From assembly GCA_030425145.1 (NCBI GenBank), contig JAUHVK010000014.1:1-64000 (forward strand): a DNA stretch of 64,000 nt. The letters are read 5' to 3'. Each line of letters starts with the position of its first letter. Position 1 is the stretch's first letter. Made by a program: the position numbers and the translations under genes. Shown here in pieces: positions 36,220 to 45,866 of the stretch. Below the pieces are notes generated by a model. The model saw only the letters and a program-made list of their open reading frames with translations. It searched no databases and was not told the origin of the DNA. Source of the stretch: Alphaproteobacteria bacterium. GTDB lineage: Bacteria > Pseudomonadota > Alphaproteobacteria > Rhodobacterales > Rhodobacteraceae.

Positions 36220-37734
36220 TCAGGAATTGCCGTTGCCGGTAAAGCGCGCGGCGTCGGCGGCGGCCCGGCGGATCGCGTTCGATTTGTGCACGGTTTCCTG
36301 ATATTCCGCTTCGGGATCGCTGTCATAGACAACGCCGCCACCGGCCTGGATGTAGAGCTTCTTGTCCTTCACCAGCGCGGTGCGCAGGGCGATACACATA
36401 TCCATGTCACCACCCGCGCTGAAATAGCCGACACCACCGCCATAGATGCCGCGTTTTTCCGGCTCCAGCTCGTCAATGATTTCCATCGCGCGGACCTTGG
36501 GTGCGCCGGACACGGTGCCCGCGGGCAGACCCGCCAACAGGGCTGAAAGCGCGTCGTGGTCGTCGCTGAGTTCGCCCACCACGTTGGATACGATGTGCAT
36601 GACGTGGCTGTAGCGTTCGATGATGAATTTCTCGGTCGGCTTCACGGTGCCGATCTTTGCCACGCGGCCCACATCGTTGCGGCCCAGATCGAGCAGCATC
36701 AGGTGTTCGGCGCATTCCTTGGCGTCGGCCAGCAGGTCTTTTTCAAGCGCGTCATCCTCGGCCGGGGTCGCGCCGCGCGGACGGGTGCCCGCGATCGGGC
36801 GGATGGTGACTTCGCTGCCGAAGACCCGGACAAGAATTTCCGGGCTGGCGCCAATGACCTGGAAGCCGCCGAAGTTGAAGTAGAACATGAAGGGCGACGG
36901 GTTTGTGCGTCGCAGCGAGCGGTAGAGCGCAAAGGGCGGCAGTGGGAAGTCCTGTGTCCAGCGCTGTGCCGGGACCACCTGAAAGATGTCACCTGCGCGG
37001 ATGTATTCCTTGGCCTTTTCGACAGCCTGTTTGTAGCCCGCATGGGTGAAGTTCGACACCGGAGCCGGGATGTCGGCGGCGTCGCCCATTTCGCGCGCCT
37101 GTTGCGGCAAGGCGCGTTCGAGGTCGCGCACGGCGTCCATCACCCGCTCGGCAGCCTGCGCATAGGCGGCGCGGGCGCTGAGACCGTCCTGCACCCAGGC
37201 TGGGGACACCACCGTTACCTCACCTTTGACGCCGTCCAGAACCGCCACGACGGAGGGGCGCATCATCACCGCATCGGGCAGGCCAAGAGGGTCCGGGTTG
37301 ATGTTGGGCAGGTGTTCGACCAGCCGGATCATGTCATAGCCGAGATAGCCGAAGAGACCGGCGGCGGCCTGAGGCAAGTCATCGGGAAGATCGATTTTCG
37401 ATTCCGCGATCAGTTCCCGTAGTGTCGTCAGCGGATCTCCGTCCTGAGGCTCAAACGCATCCGGGTCATAGCGCGCGGCGCGGTTGATCCGGCTTTGGGT
37501 GCCGTGGCACTTCCAGATCACATCCGGCTTCATGCCGATGATCGAATAGCGGCCACGGACTTCGCCGCCCGTCACGCTTTCCAGCACAAAGGCGTCTTTG
37601 GCGGCCCCCGTGAGTTTCAGCATCAGCGACACCGGAGTGTCGAGATCGGCGGCGAGGCGGGCATAGACGACCTGATTCTCACCAGCTTCAAAGGCGCGGG
37701 CGAAACTGTCGAAATCGGGGGTCAGGCTGGCCAT
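36220..37734 (-). CDS. trpE: anthranilate synthase component I TrpE
   Basis: This 504-residue chorismate-binding enzyme makes anthranilate from chorismate with ammonia from TrpG. The C-terminal catalytic domain has GDIFQVVPAQRW near 248, RPIAGTRPRG near 317, LLDLGRNDVGRV near 348 and GTVSGAPKVRAMEIIDELEP near 410. Length is typical of the separate (unfused) component. It begins 5 bases after the foldase gene, so both are co-transcribed. trpG is not in the window: the next gene downstream is sufE on the other strand. Confidence 0.96.
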   Translation of the reverse strand: MASLTPDFDSFARAFEAGENQVVYARLAADLDTPVSLMLKLTGAAKDAFVLESVTGGEVRGRYSIIGMKPDVIWKCHGTQSRINRAARYDPDAFEPQDGDPLTTLRELIAESKIDLPDDLPQAAAGLFGYLGYDMIRLVEHLPNINPDPLGLPDAVMMRPSVVAVLDGVKGEVTVVSPAWVQDGLSARAAYAQAAERVMDAVRDLERALPQQAREMGDAADIPAPVSNFTHAGYKQAVEKAKEYIRAGDIFQVVPAQRWTQDFPLPPFALYRSLRRTNPSPFMFYFNFGGFQVIGASPEILVRVFGSEVTIRPIAGTRPRGATPAEDDALEKDLLADAKECAEHLMLLDLGRNDVGRVAKIGTVKPTEKFIIERYSHVMHIVSNVVGELSDDHDALSALLAGLPAGTVSGAPKVRAMEIIDELEPEKRGIYGGGVGYFSAGGDMDMCIALRTALVKDKKLYIQAGGGVVYDSDPEAEYQETVHKSNAIRRAAADAARFTGNGNS

Positions 37735-37739
37735 GGGTC

Positions 37740-39584
37740 TTACTGGATCAAAGCGTGGACCGCGTTGATCGCGGGTTGGTTGATTTCGATCCCGGCGCGG
37801 CGCTGCACGTCGGCGGCGAAGGCGCGGAAAAGGTCTTCGGCGATGCTGTTCGACGCCTGATTGCGAAGGGCGTCTGCCAGCAACTCGATATCGCCATCGT
37901 TGCGGTCGACCGGGGTGATTGCGTTCAGTTGCAGTAGGATTACCTCGCCGGTTCCGGCCACGGCACGAGCTTCACCGACGGCCATTTCGAACACGGTGGT
38001 AAGCAGGCCTTCCGGCAGATCGGCGATTTGCGCGTTGCGGCCCAGACCGGTTTCGGTTTGAGGCGCAAGACCCAGCTCCTCAAAGCTGCTGTCGCCTGCC
38101 AGAGTTCCGGCAAGGCCTTCGGCCTGAGCCATCAGCTGTGCGGTCTGTTCGCGGGTGTCCCAGCCTTGACGGACCTGATCGATCACGTCTTCGATGGGTT
38201 GCGGCGCCGGGGGCTGAATGCGGTTGAGGCGCATGGCGAAGATGCCGCCGTCGCCCAGCTGCATCACTTCCGGGAAGTCACCTTCATTGAGCGCTCCTGC
38301 GGCCTCGCGGAAGGCGTCGTAGCCAGCGATTTCGCTTTCGGCACCGGGAAACCAGTCGATCTGGCCAAGCTGGGCTTCGGTGGTGTCGGCAACTTCTTCC
38401 AGTGTGGCGCCAGCGGCCAGCTCATCGTCGATCGTCTGCGCCAGCGTATCAATCACGCGGCGGGCGCGGTCGAGTGCGAGTTCGCCACGCAGGTCGGGGC
38501 GGGCATCCTCGAACGACGTGGTCTGCGCATCAAGCACGGCATTCACGCGGTAGAGCGCCGGGCCGAGATTGGAAGGAAGCGGGCCGGTCACCACGCCGAT
38601 CTCGGCAGCAAAAACGCCATCTGCGGCCGCGTCCAGCGTGTCGCGGGTGACGTCGCCCATATCCACATCCGACAGGCTCAGACCGCGTTCTGCCACCAGA
38701 TCTTCGAAGGTGAAATCGTCGCCGATCCGGCCAAGTGCCTCAGTTGCGGCGTCTTCGGTGCTGAAAACGAGCCGCTCGACAAGGCGGCGTTCCGGCAGAT
38801 TAAACTCGTCGGTCCGTTCGTCATAGGCGGCGCGCAGGGCGTCTTCGTCCACTTCGACGGTGTCGACGATCATCTCGGGTGTGAGCCATGCATAGGTGAT
38901 GTCGCGCAGCTCGGGCAGGGTGTAGCGGTCGAGATTTTCGTCGTAATAGGATTGCAGGTCGGCTTCGGACGGCTCGGGCAGGCCGGTTTGCAAAGCTGAG
39001 CCGGTCAGACGCGCCCAGGTGAAATCACGGGTTTCGCCGGTATAGGCGAGCAGCGTGTCGATATAGGCGTCGGGTAGGGTGTTGCCAGCGATCAGCGCGC
39101 TTTGCAGGATGGTGCGTGACGTGTCGTCGCGCAGTTGCTCTTCGAACTCGGTTTCCGACAGGCCCTGATTACGCAGGGCAAAGCTGTAGGCCTCGCGGTT
39201 GAAGCTGCCATCCGGCCCCTGGAACGAGGGCACCTGAAGCAGTTGCTCGGCGACAACGGAATCGCCAACCGACAGGTCAATGCGCGCTGCTTCGTTGTCG
39301 AGACCGCGTGACGTGACCAGCTGCGACAGCACCTGACGGTCGAGGCCTAGCATCTGCGCCTCGGACATCGGGACGCTGCGACCGGCCTGTGCCGAGAAAG
39401 CGTTGATCTCGGTCCGCAGGGCGCGGAGATAGGCGTCGGTCGACACCTCTTTTTCGCCCACTGTGGCGACACTGCGTGCGTTGCCGCTGAGGCTTGTCGC
39501 GCCGAACCCCGCAAGGCCGACGATGAGAAGCCCCATCAGAATCCAGATAAAGGTCTTCGACAACTTGCCTTTGCCCATGGCCAT
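37740..39584 (-). CDS. PpiD-like peptidyl-prolyl isomerase / periplasmic foldase
   Basis: This 614-residue protein is anchored by one N-terminal membrane helix (residues ~11-31, TFIWILMGLLIVGLAGFGAT) with the rest in the periplasm. It has a SurA_N-like helical chaperone region (~35-170) and a parvulin-type domain in the middle (~250-370), diverged in sequence, then a C-terminal helical part. It would help outer-membrane and secreted proteins fold. Size and layout fit PpiD. trpE follows 5 bases downstream, an order seen in other Rhodobacteraceae. Confidence 0.85.
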   Translation of the reverse strand: MAMGKGKLSKTFIWILMGLLIVGLAGFGATSLSGNARSVATVGEKEVSTDAYLRALRTEINAFSAQAGRSVPMSEAQMLGLDRQVLSQLVTSRGLDNEAARIDLSVGDSVVAEQLLQVPSFQGPDGSFNREAYSFALRNQGLSETEFEEQLRDDTSRTILQSALIAGNTLPDAYIDTLLAYTGETRDFTWARLTGSALQTGLPEPSEADLQSYYDENLDRYTLPELRDITYAWLTPEMIVDTVEVDEDALRAAYDERTDEFNLPERRLVERLVFSTEDAATEALGRIGDDFTFEDLVAERGLSLSDVDMGDVTRDTLDAAADGVFAAEIGVVTGPLPSNLGPALYRVNAVLDAQTTSFEDARPDLRGELALDRARRVIDTLAQTIDDELAAGATLEEVADTTEAQLGQIDWFPGAESEIAGYDAFREAAGALNEGDFPEVMQLGDGGIFAMRLNRIQPPAPQPIEDVIDQVRQGWDTREQTAQLMAQAEGLAGTLAGDSSFEELGLAPQTETGLGRNAQIADLPEGLLTTVFEMAVGEARAVAGTGEVILLQLNAITPVDRNDGDIELLADALRNQASNSIAEDLFRAFAADVQRRAGIEINQPAINAVHALIQ

Positions 39585-39626
39585 GCGGGTGTGCCCCCTG
39601 CTTGCGAGTAAGTTCTGGCGACGTGT

Positions 39627-40823
39627 CTACGCGGCGGGGCCGGGGGTCGCAAGGGGCCAGTCGAGGCTGGCCAGACGGGTGAAAAGCGCCTCGATCCCGG
39701 CCCGGTCGACATTGGCGAATGCGACCCGGAACTGACGCGCGCCAGAAGGGTCTTCTGCCGGGGTGAACATCGTGCCGGGCAGGGCCAGAACGCCGATCTC
39801 CTGCACCAGTTTCGGCGCAAGCGTGGCGCTGCTTTCGGCAAACGGGTGTTCGAGATAGGCGAAATACGCGCCGCAGCCCATGAGTCGCCAGCCTTTGGCT
39901 TCGATCAGGGCCATGTTGTCGTGGATCGCCGCGCGGCGGTCGAGGATTTCATCGCGTTCTCCGGCGAGCCAATCACCTAGGTTCTGCAATCCCCAGAGTG
40001 CGGCCCGTTGCCCCAGCTGCGACGGGCAGATGGCGACGGTGTCGAGGAACTTCTCGATCTCGGCCAATAGGTTCGGATGCGCGATGATCGCGCCGACGCG
40101 GTGGCCGGTGAGGCGGTATGCCTTGGAAAAGGAGTAGAGCTGGATCAGTGTGTCGTCCCAGTTGGGGTCAGCCAACAGCGGATGTGGCGGGTTCGGACGG
40201 CTGTCGAAATCACGATAGGTCTCGTCGACGATCAGTTTGATGCCTGTGTCGCGGGCGAGTGTAAAGAATTCCGCCAGTGTTTCGTCTGGATATTCCACGC
40301 CGCCGGGATTGTTCGGTGTGACCAGCGAGATGGCGCGGGTCTTGGGTGTGATGAGCGAACGGGCAGCGGCGGCGTCTGGGATCAGATCGGCATCGGTGGG
40401 CAGGGGAACTGCCACGACCCCCGACATGTCGAGCCACATTTTATGGTTGAAATACCAGGGGGTTGGAAGGATGACTTCATCCCCTTCGGTGCAGAGCGCG
40501 GCAATGGTGGCGGCAAAGGCCTGATTGCAGCCGGAGGTGATCGCCACCTGATCCGGGCGTGCTGTGCCATGGTAATGCGCCGACCATTGTGCGCTGAGCT
40601 CCGCGCGCAGGGCGGGTAGGCCCAGCACGGGTCCGTAAAGGTGGGTTTCCGGCAATTCGAGCGCTTCGGCCATCGCGGCTCGCAGAGGGGCCGGGGGTGG
40701 ATCAACCGGGGCGGCCTGGCTTACATTGATGAGCGGCTGATTGTCCGGAAAGGTCACACCCTCAAGCCAACGACGGGCTTCCATCACCGGGGGGGCGAAT
40801 GTGGTTTGGGTGCGTGAGGTCAT
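39627..40823 (-). CDS. PLP-dependent aminotransferase, class I/II
   Basis: This 398-residue fold-type I aminotransferase has the PLP-Lys region in IQLYSFSKAYRLTGHRVGAI (Lys in SFSKAY), TPNNPGG as the cofactor-contact motif, and VDETYRDF as the Asp site. The substrate cannot be assigned. ATG 40823 (MTSRTQTTFAPPV) is preferred; a longer frame to 40907 would run into the repeat element at 40871-40932. It lies 42 bases ahead of the PpiD-like gene. Confidence 0.9.
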   Translation of the reverse strand: MTSRTQTTFAPPVMEARRWLEGVTFPDNQPLINVSQAAPVDPPPAPLRAAMAEALELPETHLYGPVLGLPALRAELSAQWSAHYHGTARPDQVAITSGCNQAFAATIAALCTEGDEVILPTPWYFNHKMWLDMSGVVAVPLPTDADLIPDAAAARSLITPKTRAISLVTPNNPGGVEYPDETLAEFFTLARDTGIKLIVDETYRDFDSRPNPPHPLLADPNWDDTLIQLYSFSKAYRLTGHRVGAIIAHPNLLAEIEKFLDTVAICPSQLGQRAALWGLQNLGDWLAGERDEILDRRAAIHDNMALIEAKGWRLMGCGAYFAYLEHPFAESSATLAPKLVQEIGVLALPGTMFTPAEDPSGARQFRVAFANVDRAGIEALFTRLASLDWPLATPGPAA

Positions 40824-40870
40824 GCCGGTCTTTCCACAATCTGCGCCTGTAGCGCGCTTTTCGTCTGGGT

Positions 40871-40932
40871 TTGGGGCGCTGCGCCCGTCCATTTGGGGCG
40901 CACTCACCTGAGGTATTTGGAGCCTGAAGAGG
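40871..40932. repeat. intergenic repeat element, copy B
   Basis: It shares the order TTGGGGCGCTGC, CCGTCCATT, then CCTGAGGTATTTGGAG followed by CCTGAAGAGG with copy A at 36090-36163. It lies directly after the gpt stop (40938) on the minus strand. Confidence 0.55.
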
Positions 40933-40937
40933 CCAGA

Positions 40938-41441
40938 TCAGTCCTTGCCGCGATAGGGTTCGACGTATTGCAGCGCCATGTCCCACGGGAAGAAGATCCA
41001 TGTGTCCTGGCTGACTTCGGTGATGAACGTGTTGACCTGCGGGCGACCCATCGGCTTGGCGTAGACGGTGGCGATATGCGCCTTGGGCATGTGCTGGCGC
41101 ACCACTTCCAGCGTCTTGCCCGTGTCCACGAGGTCATCGACGACCAGAACGCCGGTGCCATCTCCGACCACGTCCATGTCTGGGGACTTGATCACCCGCG
41201 GTTCGGATTGGGTCTGGTGGTTGTAGCTTTTGACGCTGATCGTATCGACCATGCGGATATCCAATTCGCGGGCGACGATCATCGCAGGGGCCATACCGCC
41301 ACGGGTGATGGCGACCACAGCGCGCCAACCGCCTTCGTCCGGGCCTTCGCCTTGAAGCCGCCAGGCCAAGGCGCGGGCATCGCGGTGCAGTTGGTCCCAG
41401 CTTACGTGGAATCCTTTTTCGTGGGGCAGACGTTCGGTCAT
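40938..41441 (-). CDS. gpt: xanthine phosphoribosyltransferase
   Basis: This 167-residue phosphoribosyltransferase salvages xanthine and guanine. The PRPP-binding signature [13 protein letters not shown] lies near residues 98-110 and the loop [10 protein letters not shown] near 44-53; the C-terminal [12 protein letters not shown] is typical of Gpt. Length is close to E. coli Gpt (152). A LysE-type gene lies 19 bases upstream on the same strand. Confidence 0.9.
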   Translation of the reverse strand: MTERLPHEKGFHVSWDQLHRDARALAWRLQGEGPDEGGWRAVVAITRGGMAPAMIVARELDIRMVDTISVKSYNHQTQSEPRVIKSPDMDVVGDGTGVLVVDDLVDTGKTLEVVRQHMPKAHIATVYAKPMGRPQVNTFITEVSQDTWIFFPWDMALQYVEPYRGKD

Positions 41442-41460
41442 GGGGGTCTCCTTTACGGGG

Positions 41461-42072
41461 TCAGAAGAGCGCGATGCGTATCCCGAAGAGCGCGATCAGG
41501 CCGCCAAAGACCCGGTCGATCGCCGCTTTCAGACGGGTGTAGAGGCTACGCGCGTGAGGCATGGAAAAGAGCCGTGCCACGAGGATGTACCACAGCGTTT
41601 CGTTTGTGAAGATAATCGCCAGTAGCAAGGCCCGGATCGCGAGCGGTGTATCTGCTGGCACAAGGCCGACGAAGACCGCACCAAAGAAGACGGCGGTTTT
41701 CGGGTTCGAGGCAAAGGTGACAAAGCCGAACCAGATGGCGGACCGGGCACTACGCGGATGGATCGCGTCGGCGTCGGGCAGCGGAGCACGGGCGTGCCGC
41801 CACATCTGTACGGCTATGTAAATGAGAAACGCGCCACCAATGAGCTTCAGCGCGGTGAATAGCTGCGGCATGATCTCAAAAAGCAGCGCGAGACCCGCCA
41901 TGGCCGCACTGGCCCAGAGTGCAGCGCCAAGGCCGAAGCCAACCGCGAGAGCTGTTGCGGCGGCAAATCCTTCGGAGACCGCCGTGCGGGCGGCGACCAC
42001 AAAGGACGGGCCCGGACTCATCGCTGCGGCGAGGTGGATCAGGGCGATACCGAGGATGGCGGCGGCGCTCAC
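41461..42072 (-). CDS. LysE/RhtB family amino-acid exporter (copy 2)
   Basis: This 203-residue membrane protein has six hydrophobic helices. The N-terminal [20 protein letters not shown] is the LysE family motif (MSPGP). Members export amino acids such as lysine, homoserine or threonine. The start is GTG 42072, 3 bases after the stop of the upstream paralogue. Its C-terminal [20 protein letters not shown] aligns with the corresponding end of the paralogue. Confidence 0.88.
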   Translation of the reverse strand: MSAAAILGIALIHLAAAMSPGPSFVVAARTAVSEGFAAATALAVGFGLGAALWASAAMAGLALLFEIMPQLFTALKLIGGAFLIYIAVQMWRHARAPLPDADAIHPRSARSAIWFGFVTFASNPKTAVFFGAVFVGLVPADTPLAIRALLLAIIFTNETLWYILVARLFSMPHARSLYTRLKAAIDRVFGGLIALFGIRIALF

Positions 42073-42075
42073 GGG

Positions 42076-42678
42076 TCAGCGGCCAAAAAGTAGGCGCAGG
42101 CCAAGAGCGCCAAGGATGACGGCGGCCGTGCGGTCGATGATCGGTTTCAGCCGCAAGTATCCGGCGCGGGCCGGAGCGCTGGAGAGACAGGCGGCAAAGA
42201 GTGTATAGACAAGGACTTCCACGACAAAGTGGTTGGCCACGATCAATACCTTTGCACCGAGATTCAGATCAGGCGGAAAGATCACGACCAGTACCGCGCC
42301 AGCAAAGAGAACGGCCTTGGGATTGGCGAGGTTGACCAGAACCCCGCCGAAAAAGGCGCGCGCGCCGGGATGAGCGCTGTCGGAGACAGGCTCATGGGCG
42401 GTGCGCCAGAGTTGAATGGCAATCCAGAGGAGGTAGATCGCACCTGCGGTTTTGAGCGCGAGATACGCCCAAGGCACCAGCGCAAAGACAGCGTTCAATC
42501 CCAGAAGCGCCGCGCCAGTCCAGAGCGCAGCCACGAGGCCAAGCCCCAAACCTGTGGCAGCACCTGCCGCAAAGCCACCGGCCACCGATTGCCGCAGCGC
42601 GTAGAGCAACGCGGGGCCGGGGGCGGCCATGGCGGCAAGCAGGGTAAGGTTGAACGCAATCACTTGCGCGATGGTCAT
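42076..42678 (-). CDS. LysE/RhtB family amino-acid exporter (copy 1)
   Basis: This 200-residue six-helix exporter has the family motif as AMAAPGPALLYALRQSVAGG. ATG 42678 lies 4 bases after the fabI stop. It is homologous to the adjacent copy 2, but clearly diverged, so the duplication is old or the two were acquired separately. Substrates are unknown. Confidence 0.88.
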   Translation of the reverse strand: MTIAQVIAFNLTLLAAMAAPGPALLYALRQSVAGGFAAGAATGLGLGLVAALWTGAALLGLNAVFALVPWAYLALKTAGAIYLLWIAIQLWRTAHEPVSDSAHPGARAFFGGVLVNLANPKAVLFAGAVLVVIFPPDLNLGAKVLIVANHFVVEVLVYTLFAACLSSAPARAGYLRLKPIIDRTAAVILGALGLRLLFGR

Positions 42679-42682
42679 GGGG

Positions 42683-43489
42683 TTATTCCTTGCTCATGTC
42701 CGGCGCATCGACCGCCTTCATCCCGACGACGTGATAACCGGCATCAACATGGTGGGTTTCGCCGGTCACACCGGAGCCGAGATCCGAGAGCAGGTAGAGA
42801 GCGGATTTGCCCACATCATCAATGGTCACGTTGCGGCGCAGCGGCGAGTTGTATTCGTTCCACTTCATGATGTAGCGGAAGTCGCCGATGCCGCTGGCGG
42901 CCAGCGTCTTGATTGGGCCAGCGGAAATGGCGTTGACGCGGATGCCGTCCTTGCCAAGGTCTTCGGCCAGATAGCGGACCGAGGATTCCAGCGCCGCTTT
43001 GGCCACGCCCATTACATTATAATGCGGCATGATCCGTTCGGCGCCGTAATAGGTCATCGTCAGGGCCGAGCCGCCATTGGTCATCATCTTCTCGGCGCGC
43101 TGCATCACGGCGGTGAAGGAATAGACCGAGATGTCCATCGTCATCATGAAGTTGTCGCGGCTGGTGTCCACATAGCGTCCGCGCAACTCGGATTTGTCGG
43201 AGAAGCCAATGGCGTGAACGACAAAGTCGAGGTTGTCCCAGCGTTGCTTGAGATCGTCGAACAGAGAATCAATCGACGCGCTGTCGCTGACGTCGCAAGG
43301 AAGCACGATGTCAGAGCCGAGTTGCGCGGCAAGCGGTTCGACGCGTTTCTTCAGTGCATCGCCCTGATAAGAGAAGGCGAGTTGCGCACCTGCATCCGCG
43401 AGGCAACGTGCTATACCCCATGCAATGGATTTGTCGTTCGCCAGGCCCATGATAAGCCCGCGCTTTCCGGCCATAATCTCGCTTTTCAT
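42683..43489 (-). CDS. fabI: enoyl-[acyl-carrier-protein] reductase FabI
   Basis: This 268-residue NADH-dependent SDR-type enzyme performs the last step of each fatty-acid elongation cycle and is the triclosan target. The start MAGKRGLIMGLANDKSIAWG has the atypical FabI cofactor motif; the catalytic pair is Tyr/Lys in ERIMPHYNVMGVAKAALESS, and SAGPIKTLAASGI follows. ATG 43489 (MKSEIMAGKRG) follows a G-rich site; longer frames run into pdxH upstream sequence. It leads the minus-strand run fabI-lysE-lysE-gpt. Confidence 0.96.
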   Translation of the reverse strand: MKSEIMAGKRGLIMGLANDKSIAWGIARCLADAGAQLAFSYQGDALKKRVEPLAAQLGSDIVLPCDVSDSASIDSLFDDLKQRWDNLDFVVHAIGFSDKSELRGRYVDTSRDNFMMTMDISVYSFTAVMQRAEKMMTNGGSALTMTYYGAERIMPHYNVMGVAKAALESSVRYLAEDLGKDGIRVNAISAGPIKTLAASGIGDFRYIMKWNEYNSPLRRNVTIDDVGKSALYLLSDLGSGVTGETHHVDAGYHVVGMKAVDAPDMSKE

Positions 43490-43656
43490 GGTGCCCCCGC
43501 CTTTTTGCTGTTGGTGTGCCTTTCGTTTAGGCGATGGACGCAGGCCCGGCAAGGCTGTGTATTGGTACGTGTGTAAAGCAGCCGTGTTGACACGAAATGA
43601 CTGTGGACAATTCCTGCAAAACTCCGGTAGGGCGCGGCTTTTAGTGGGAGGTGACC

Positions 43657-44262
43657 ATGAGTGACCGCACAGGACTTTTTTCTGGCGACGATCCCTTCGA
43701 GATTGCACGTCGCTGGTTGGCAGAAGCCGAAGCATCGGAGATCAATGACCCGAACGCCATTGCTGTGTCGACCGTGGATGCAGACGGCATGCCCAACGTG
43801 CGCATGGTGCTTCTGAAGGAAATCGAGAAAGACGCGTTCGTCTTCTACACCAACTATGAAAGCCGCAAGGGGCAGGAAATCGAGGCATCGGGCAAAGCCG
43901 CTTTCGTGATGCACTGGAAATCCCTGCGCCGTCAGATCCGGGTGCGCGGAACGGTGACCCGCGAAGAGGGCGAGAAGGCGGATGCCTATTATGCCTCACG
44001 GTCGCTCAAGAGCCGACTCGGGGCTTGGGCCTCCAAGCAATCGAAGCCGTTGAATTCACGCGGTGAACTTATGGCAGAGGTTGCAAGATTGACTGTCAAA
44101 CTGGGAACAAACCCGCCGCGGCCCGAGTTTTGGGGGGGATACCGGGTCCTTCCGACGGAAATTGAATTCTGGGCAGATGGTGCATTCCGGTTACACGATC
44201 GGTTCCGCTGGGAACGAGATGCGGTTGAAATGTCATGGAATATCAGTAGATTAAATCCATGA
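43657..44262 (+). CDS. pdxH: pyridoxamine 5'-phosphate oxidase PdxH
   Basis: This 201-residue FMN enzyme makes PLP from PNP or PMP. Conserved blocks include [36 protein letters not shown] (FMN site) and the C-terminal [19 protein letters not shown] with the RLHDR substrate-binding motif. ATG 43657 sits behind GGAGGTGACC. It diverges from fabI across 167 bases. Confidence 0.96.
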   Translation: MSDRTGLFSGDDPFEIARRWLAEAEASEINDPNAIAVSTVDADGMPNVRMVLLKEIEKDAFVFYTNYESRKGQEIEASGKAAFVMHWKSLRRQIRVRGTVTREEGEKADAYYASRSLKSRLGAWASKQSKPLNSRGELMAEVARLTVKLGTNPPRPEFWGGYRVLPTEIEFWADGAFRLHDRFRWERDAVEMSWNISRLNP

Positions 44263-44355
44263 CATTCACGTCACTTGAAATGTGGGGGTGTAATCACCTC
44301 TTTAGGTTCTATACTTGCGCCTCAGGTCGGGGCACCGCAGAACAGTGGTGGGAAT

Positions 44356-44898
44356 TTGAAATTGGATAAAGTCGTGGAACAGTCACAACAGCCTGACTCG
44401 CGCATAGCCGGTCATGTCAAGTGGTTTGACCCAGCCAAAGGTTTCGGTTTCCTCGTCTCGGACGAGGGCGGGCCCGATATCCTTCTGCATGCAAACGTTC
44501 TTCGTAACTATGGTCAGGGGTCCGTGGCGGATGGCGCACGGATCGAAGTTTTGGTGCAAACGACAAACCGTGGCCTTCAGGCTGTCGAAGTTCTGAGCAT
44601 CACGCCGCCCGCCCAGCAGGGAATCGCGCCGCTTGAAGATTTCAGTGGTGTGACCGCTGAAGAGATCGCGGCAGCCGAATTGCAGCCGGCACGCGTAAAG
44701 TGGTTCGACAAGGCGAAAGGCTTTGGCTTTGCCAATGTCTATGGTTCCTCTGAGGACATTTTCATCCATGTAGAGGTCTTGCGCCGCTCCGGTCTTTCGG
44801 ATTTGTTTCCGGGAGAAGCCCTCGCTCTGCGCTCGATCGAGAGCAGCCGCGGGCGGATGGCGGTTGAGGTGCTCCCGTGGGAAAGTGGTCTGTCCTAA
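44356..44898 (+). CDS. double cold-shock-domain protein
   Basis: This ~180-residue protein has two cold-shock domains: CSD1 at ~17-83 (GHVKWFDPAKGFGFLVSDEG) and CSD2 at ~111-175 (ARVKWFDKAKGFGFANVYGS), each with the RNP1 motif KGFGF, joined by an acidic linker. Such proteins bind single-stranded RNA/DNA and occur widely in alphaproteobacteria. No ATG begins the frame. TTG 44356 after GGTGGGAA is the best start; GTG 44374 or earlier GTGs are possible. The 3' end overlaps the DUF192 gene by 22 bases, which suggests coupling. Confidence 0.85.
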   Translation: MKLDKVVEQSQQPDSRIAGHVKWFDPAKGFGFLVSDEGGPDILLHANVLRNYGQGSVADGARIEVLVQTTNRGLQAVEVLSITPPAQQGIAPLEDFSGVTAEEIAAAELQPARVKWFDKAKGFGFANVYGSSEDIFIHVEVLRRSGLSDLFPGEALALRSIESSRGRMAVEVLPWESGLS

Positions 44899-45353
44899 GC
44901 GTTCTTCTTGCACTGGTATCTTCTCCGGTTACGGCGGACACGCCGTGCCAAGAGGATGTTCTCTACCTGCGTGGGGATTGGGGTTCGGCCCGGTTCACCG
45001 TTGATGTGGCAGACACACCAGAACTTCGCAGTCGTGGTCTGATGTTCGTGGAAAAGATGCCGACGATGACCGGCATGCTCTTTGCCTATGAACGCGCGCA
45101 GACAGTGTCCTTCTGGATGAAGAACACTCTGATTCCTCTGGATATGATTTTCGCAGATGATGCGGGTGTGGTGCAGCGCGTGCACGAAAATGCCATTCCG
45201 GGTGATCTAACCAGCATTCCAGGCGGGACCGGCATCCAGTTCGTGCTCGAGATCAATGGTGGCATGGCCGATCGACTGGGCATCGACGCCGGTACGCAAA
45301 TGCGCCATCCGGCGATTCCCGGCGAGACCGCCGCCTGGGCGTGCGAACCCTAG
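44877..45353 (+). CDS. DUF192 family secreted protein
   Basis: This 158-residue protein has a signal peptide ([20 protein letters not shown]) and a DUF192 domain: [38 protein letters not shown] and [14 protein letters not shown]. Family function is unknown. The start is GTG 44877, inside the end of the cold-shock gene in another frame. The same coupling occurs in related genomes, but I know of no shared function. Confidence 0.87.
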   Translation: MGKWSVLSVLLALVSSPVTADTPCQEDVLYLRGDWGSARFTVDVADTPELRSRGLMFVEKMPTMTGMLFAYERAQTVSFWMKNTLIPLDMIFADDAGVVQRVHENAIPGDLTSIPGGTGIQFVLEINGGMADRLGIDAGTQMRHPAIPGETAAWACEP

Positions 45354-45411
45354 CTTTTCGCGAAAAAACCGCTTTTCAATTCTGGCGTTGGTCGATAAAC
45401 GACGCCTCAGT

Positions 45412-45488
45412 CGGGGCGTAGCGCAGCCTGGTAGCGCGACGGTTTTGGGTACCGTAGGTCGCAAGTTCGAATCTTGCCGTCCCGACCA
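45412..45488 (+). tRNA. tRNA-Pro (UGG)
   Basis: A complete 77-base cloverleaf with encoded CCA. Acceptor CGGGGCG pairs with the end before ACCA, the D arm is TAGCGCAGCCTGGTAGCGC, the anticodon loop TTTTGGG reads UGG (proline) and the T arm contains GTTCGAATC. It stands alone, 58 bases after the DUF192 gene. Confidence 0.97.
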
Positions 45489-45668
45489 TCTCTCCAATGC
45501 ATGAAAAACGGGTCGCCGCGAACTGTGGGCAGTCTAGCATTGCTTAGACCCGTCTTGGTGGTTGTACGTGGGTTCTGGGTCACATCATGGCTGGCGGCAG
45601 ATTCGGCCCCGCCCATGTCGAGCAGCGAATTTGCCCTCGATCAGTGCTTTAACCGACCTCTGAATGCC

Positions 45669-45719
45669 TGTGGATAACTTTTTGCGAGCGTTGGTTTTTC
45701 AGGCCACATGTTATCCACA
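45669..45719. promoter_or_regulatory. inverted pair of consensus DnaA boxes
   Basis: TGTGGATAA (45669-45677) and TTATCCACA (45711-45719) are perfect DnaA boxes in opposite orientation, 33 bases apart. They lie about 305-355 bases before nrdJ. In E. coli DnaA boxes control the nrdAB reductase, so a role at nrdJ is plausible. Confidence 0.6.
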
Positions 45720-45866
45720 AGACTATACACCGACCATCCACAGTTGAATCGCTACCCGTTGTGGCTTCCGGGTTGGTCAACCCAAAATCTATGGCGAAAA
45801 GCAGAAAAAACGTGTTGACGACTCTGTGAGATATCCGCCAGTTTGTGCGGGTCGATACGCTGGACC

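Noticed and set aside
45669-45740. Replication origin marked by DnaA boxes
   Set aside because: Only two perfect boxes and one partial one, no AT-rich unwinding region and no replication genes nearby; a regulatory role at nrdJ fits better.
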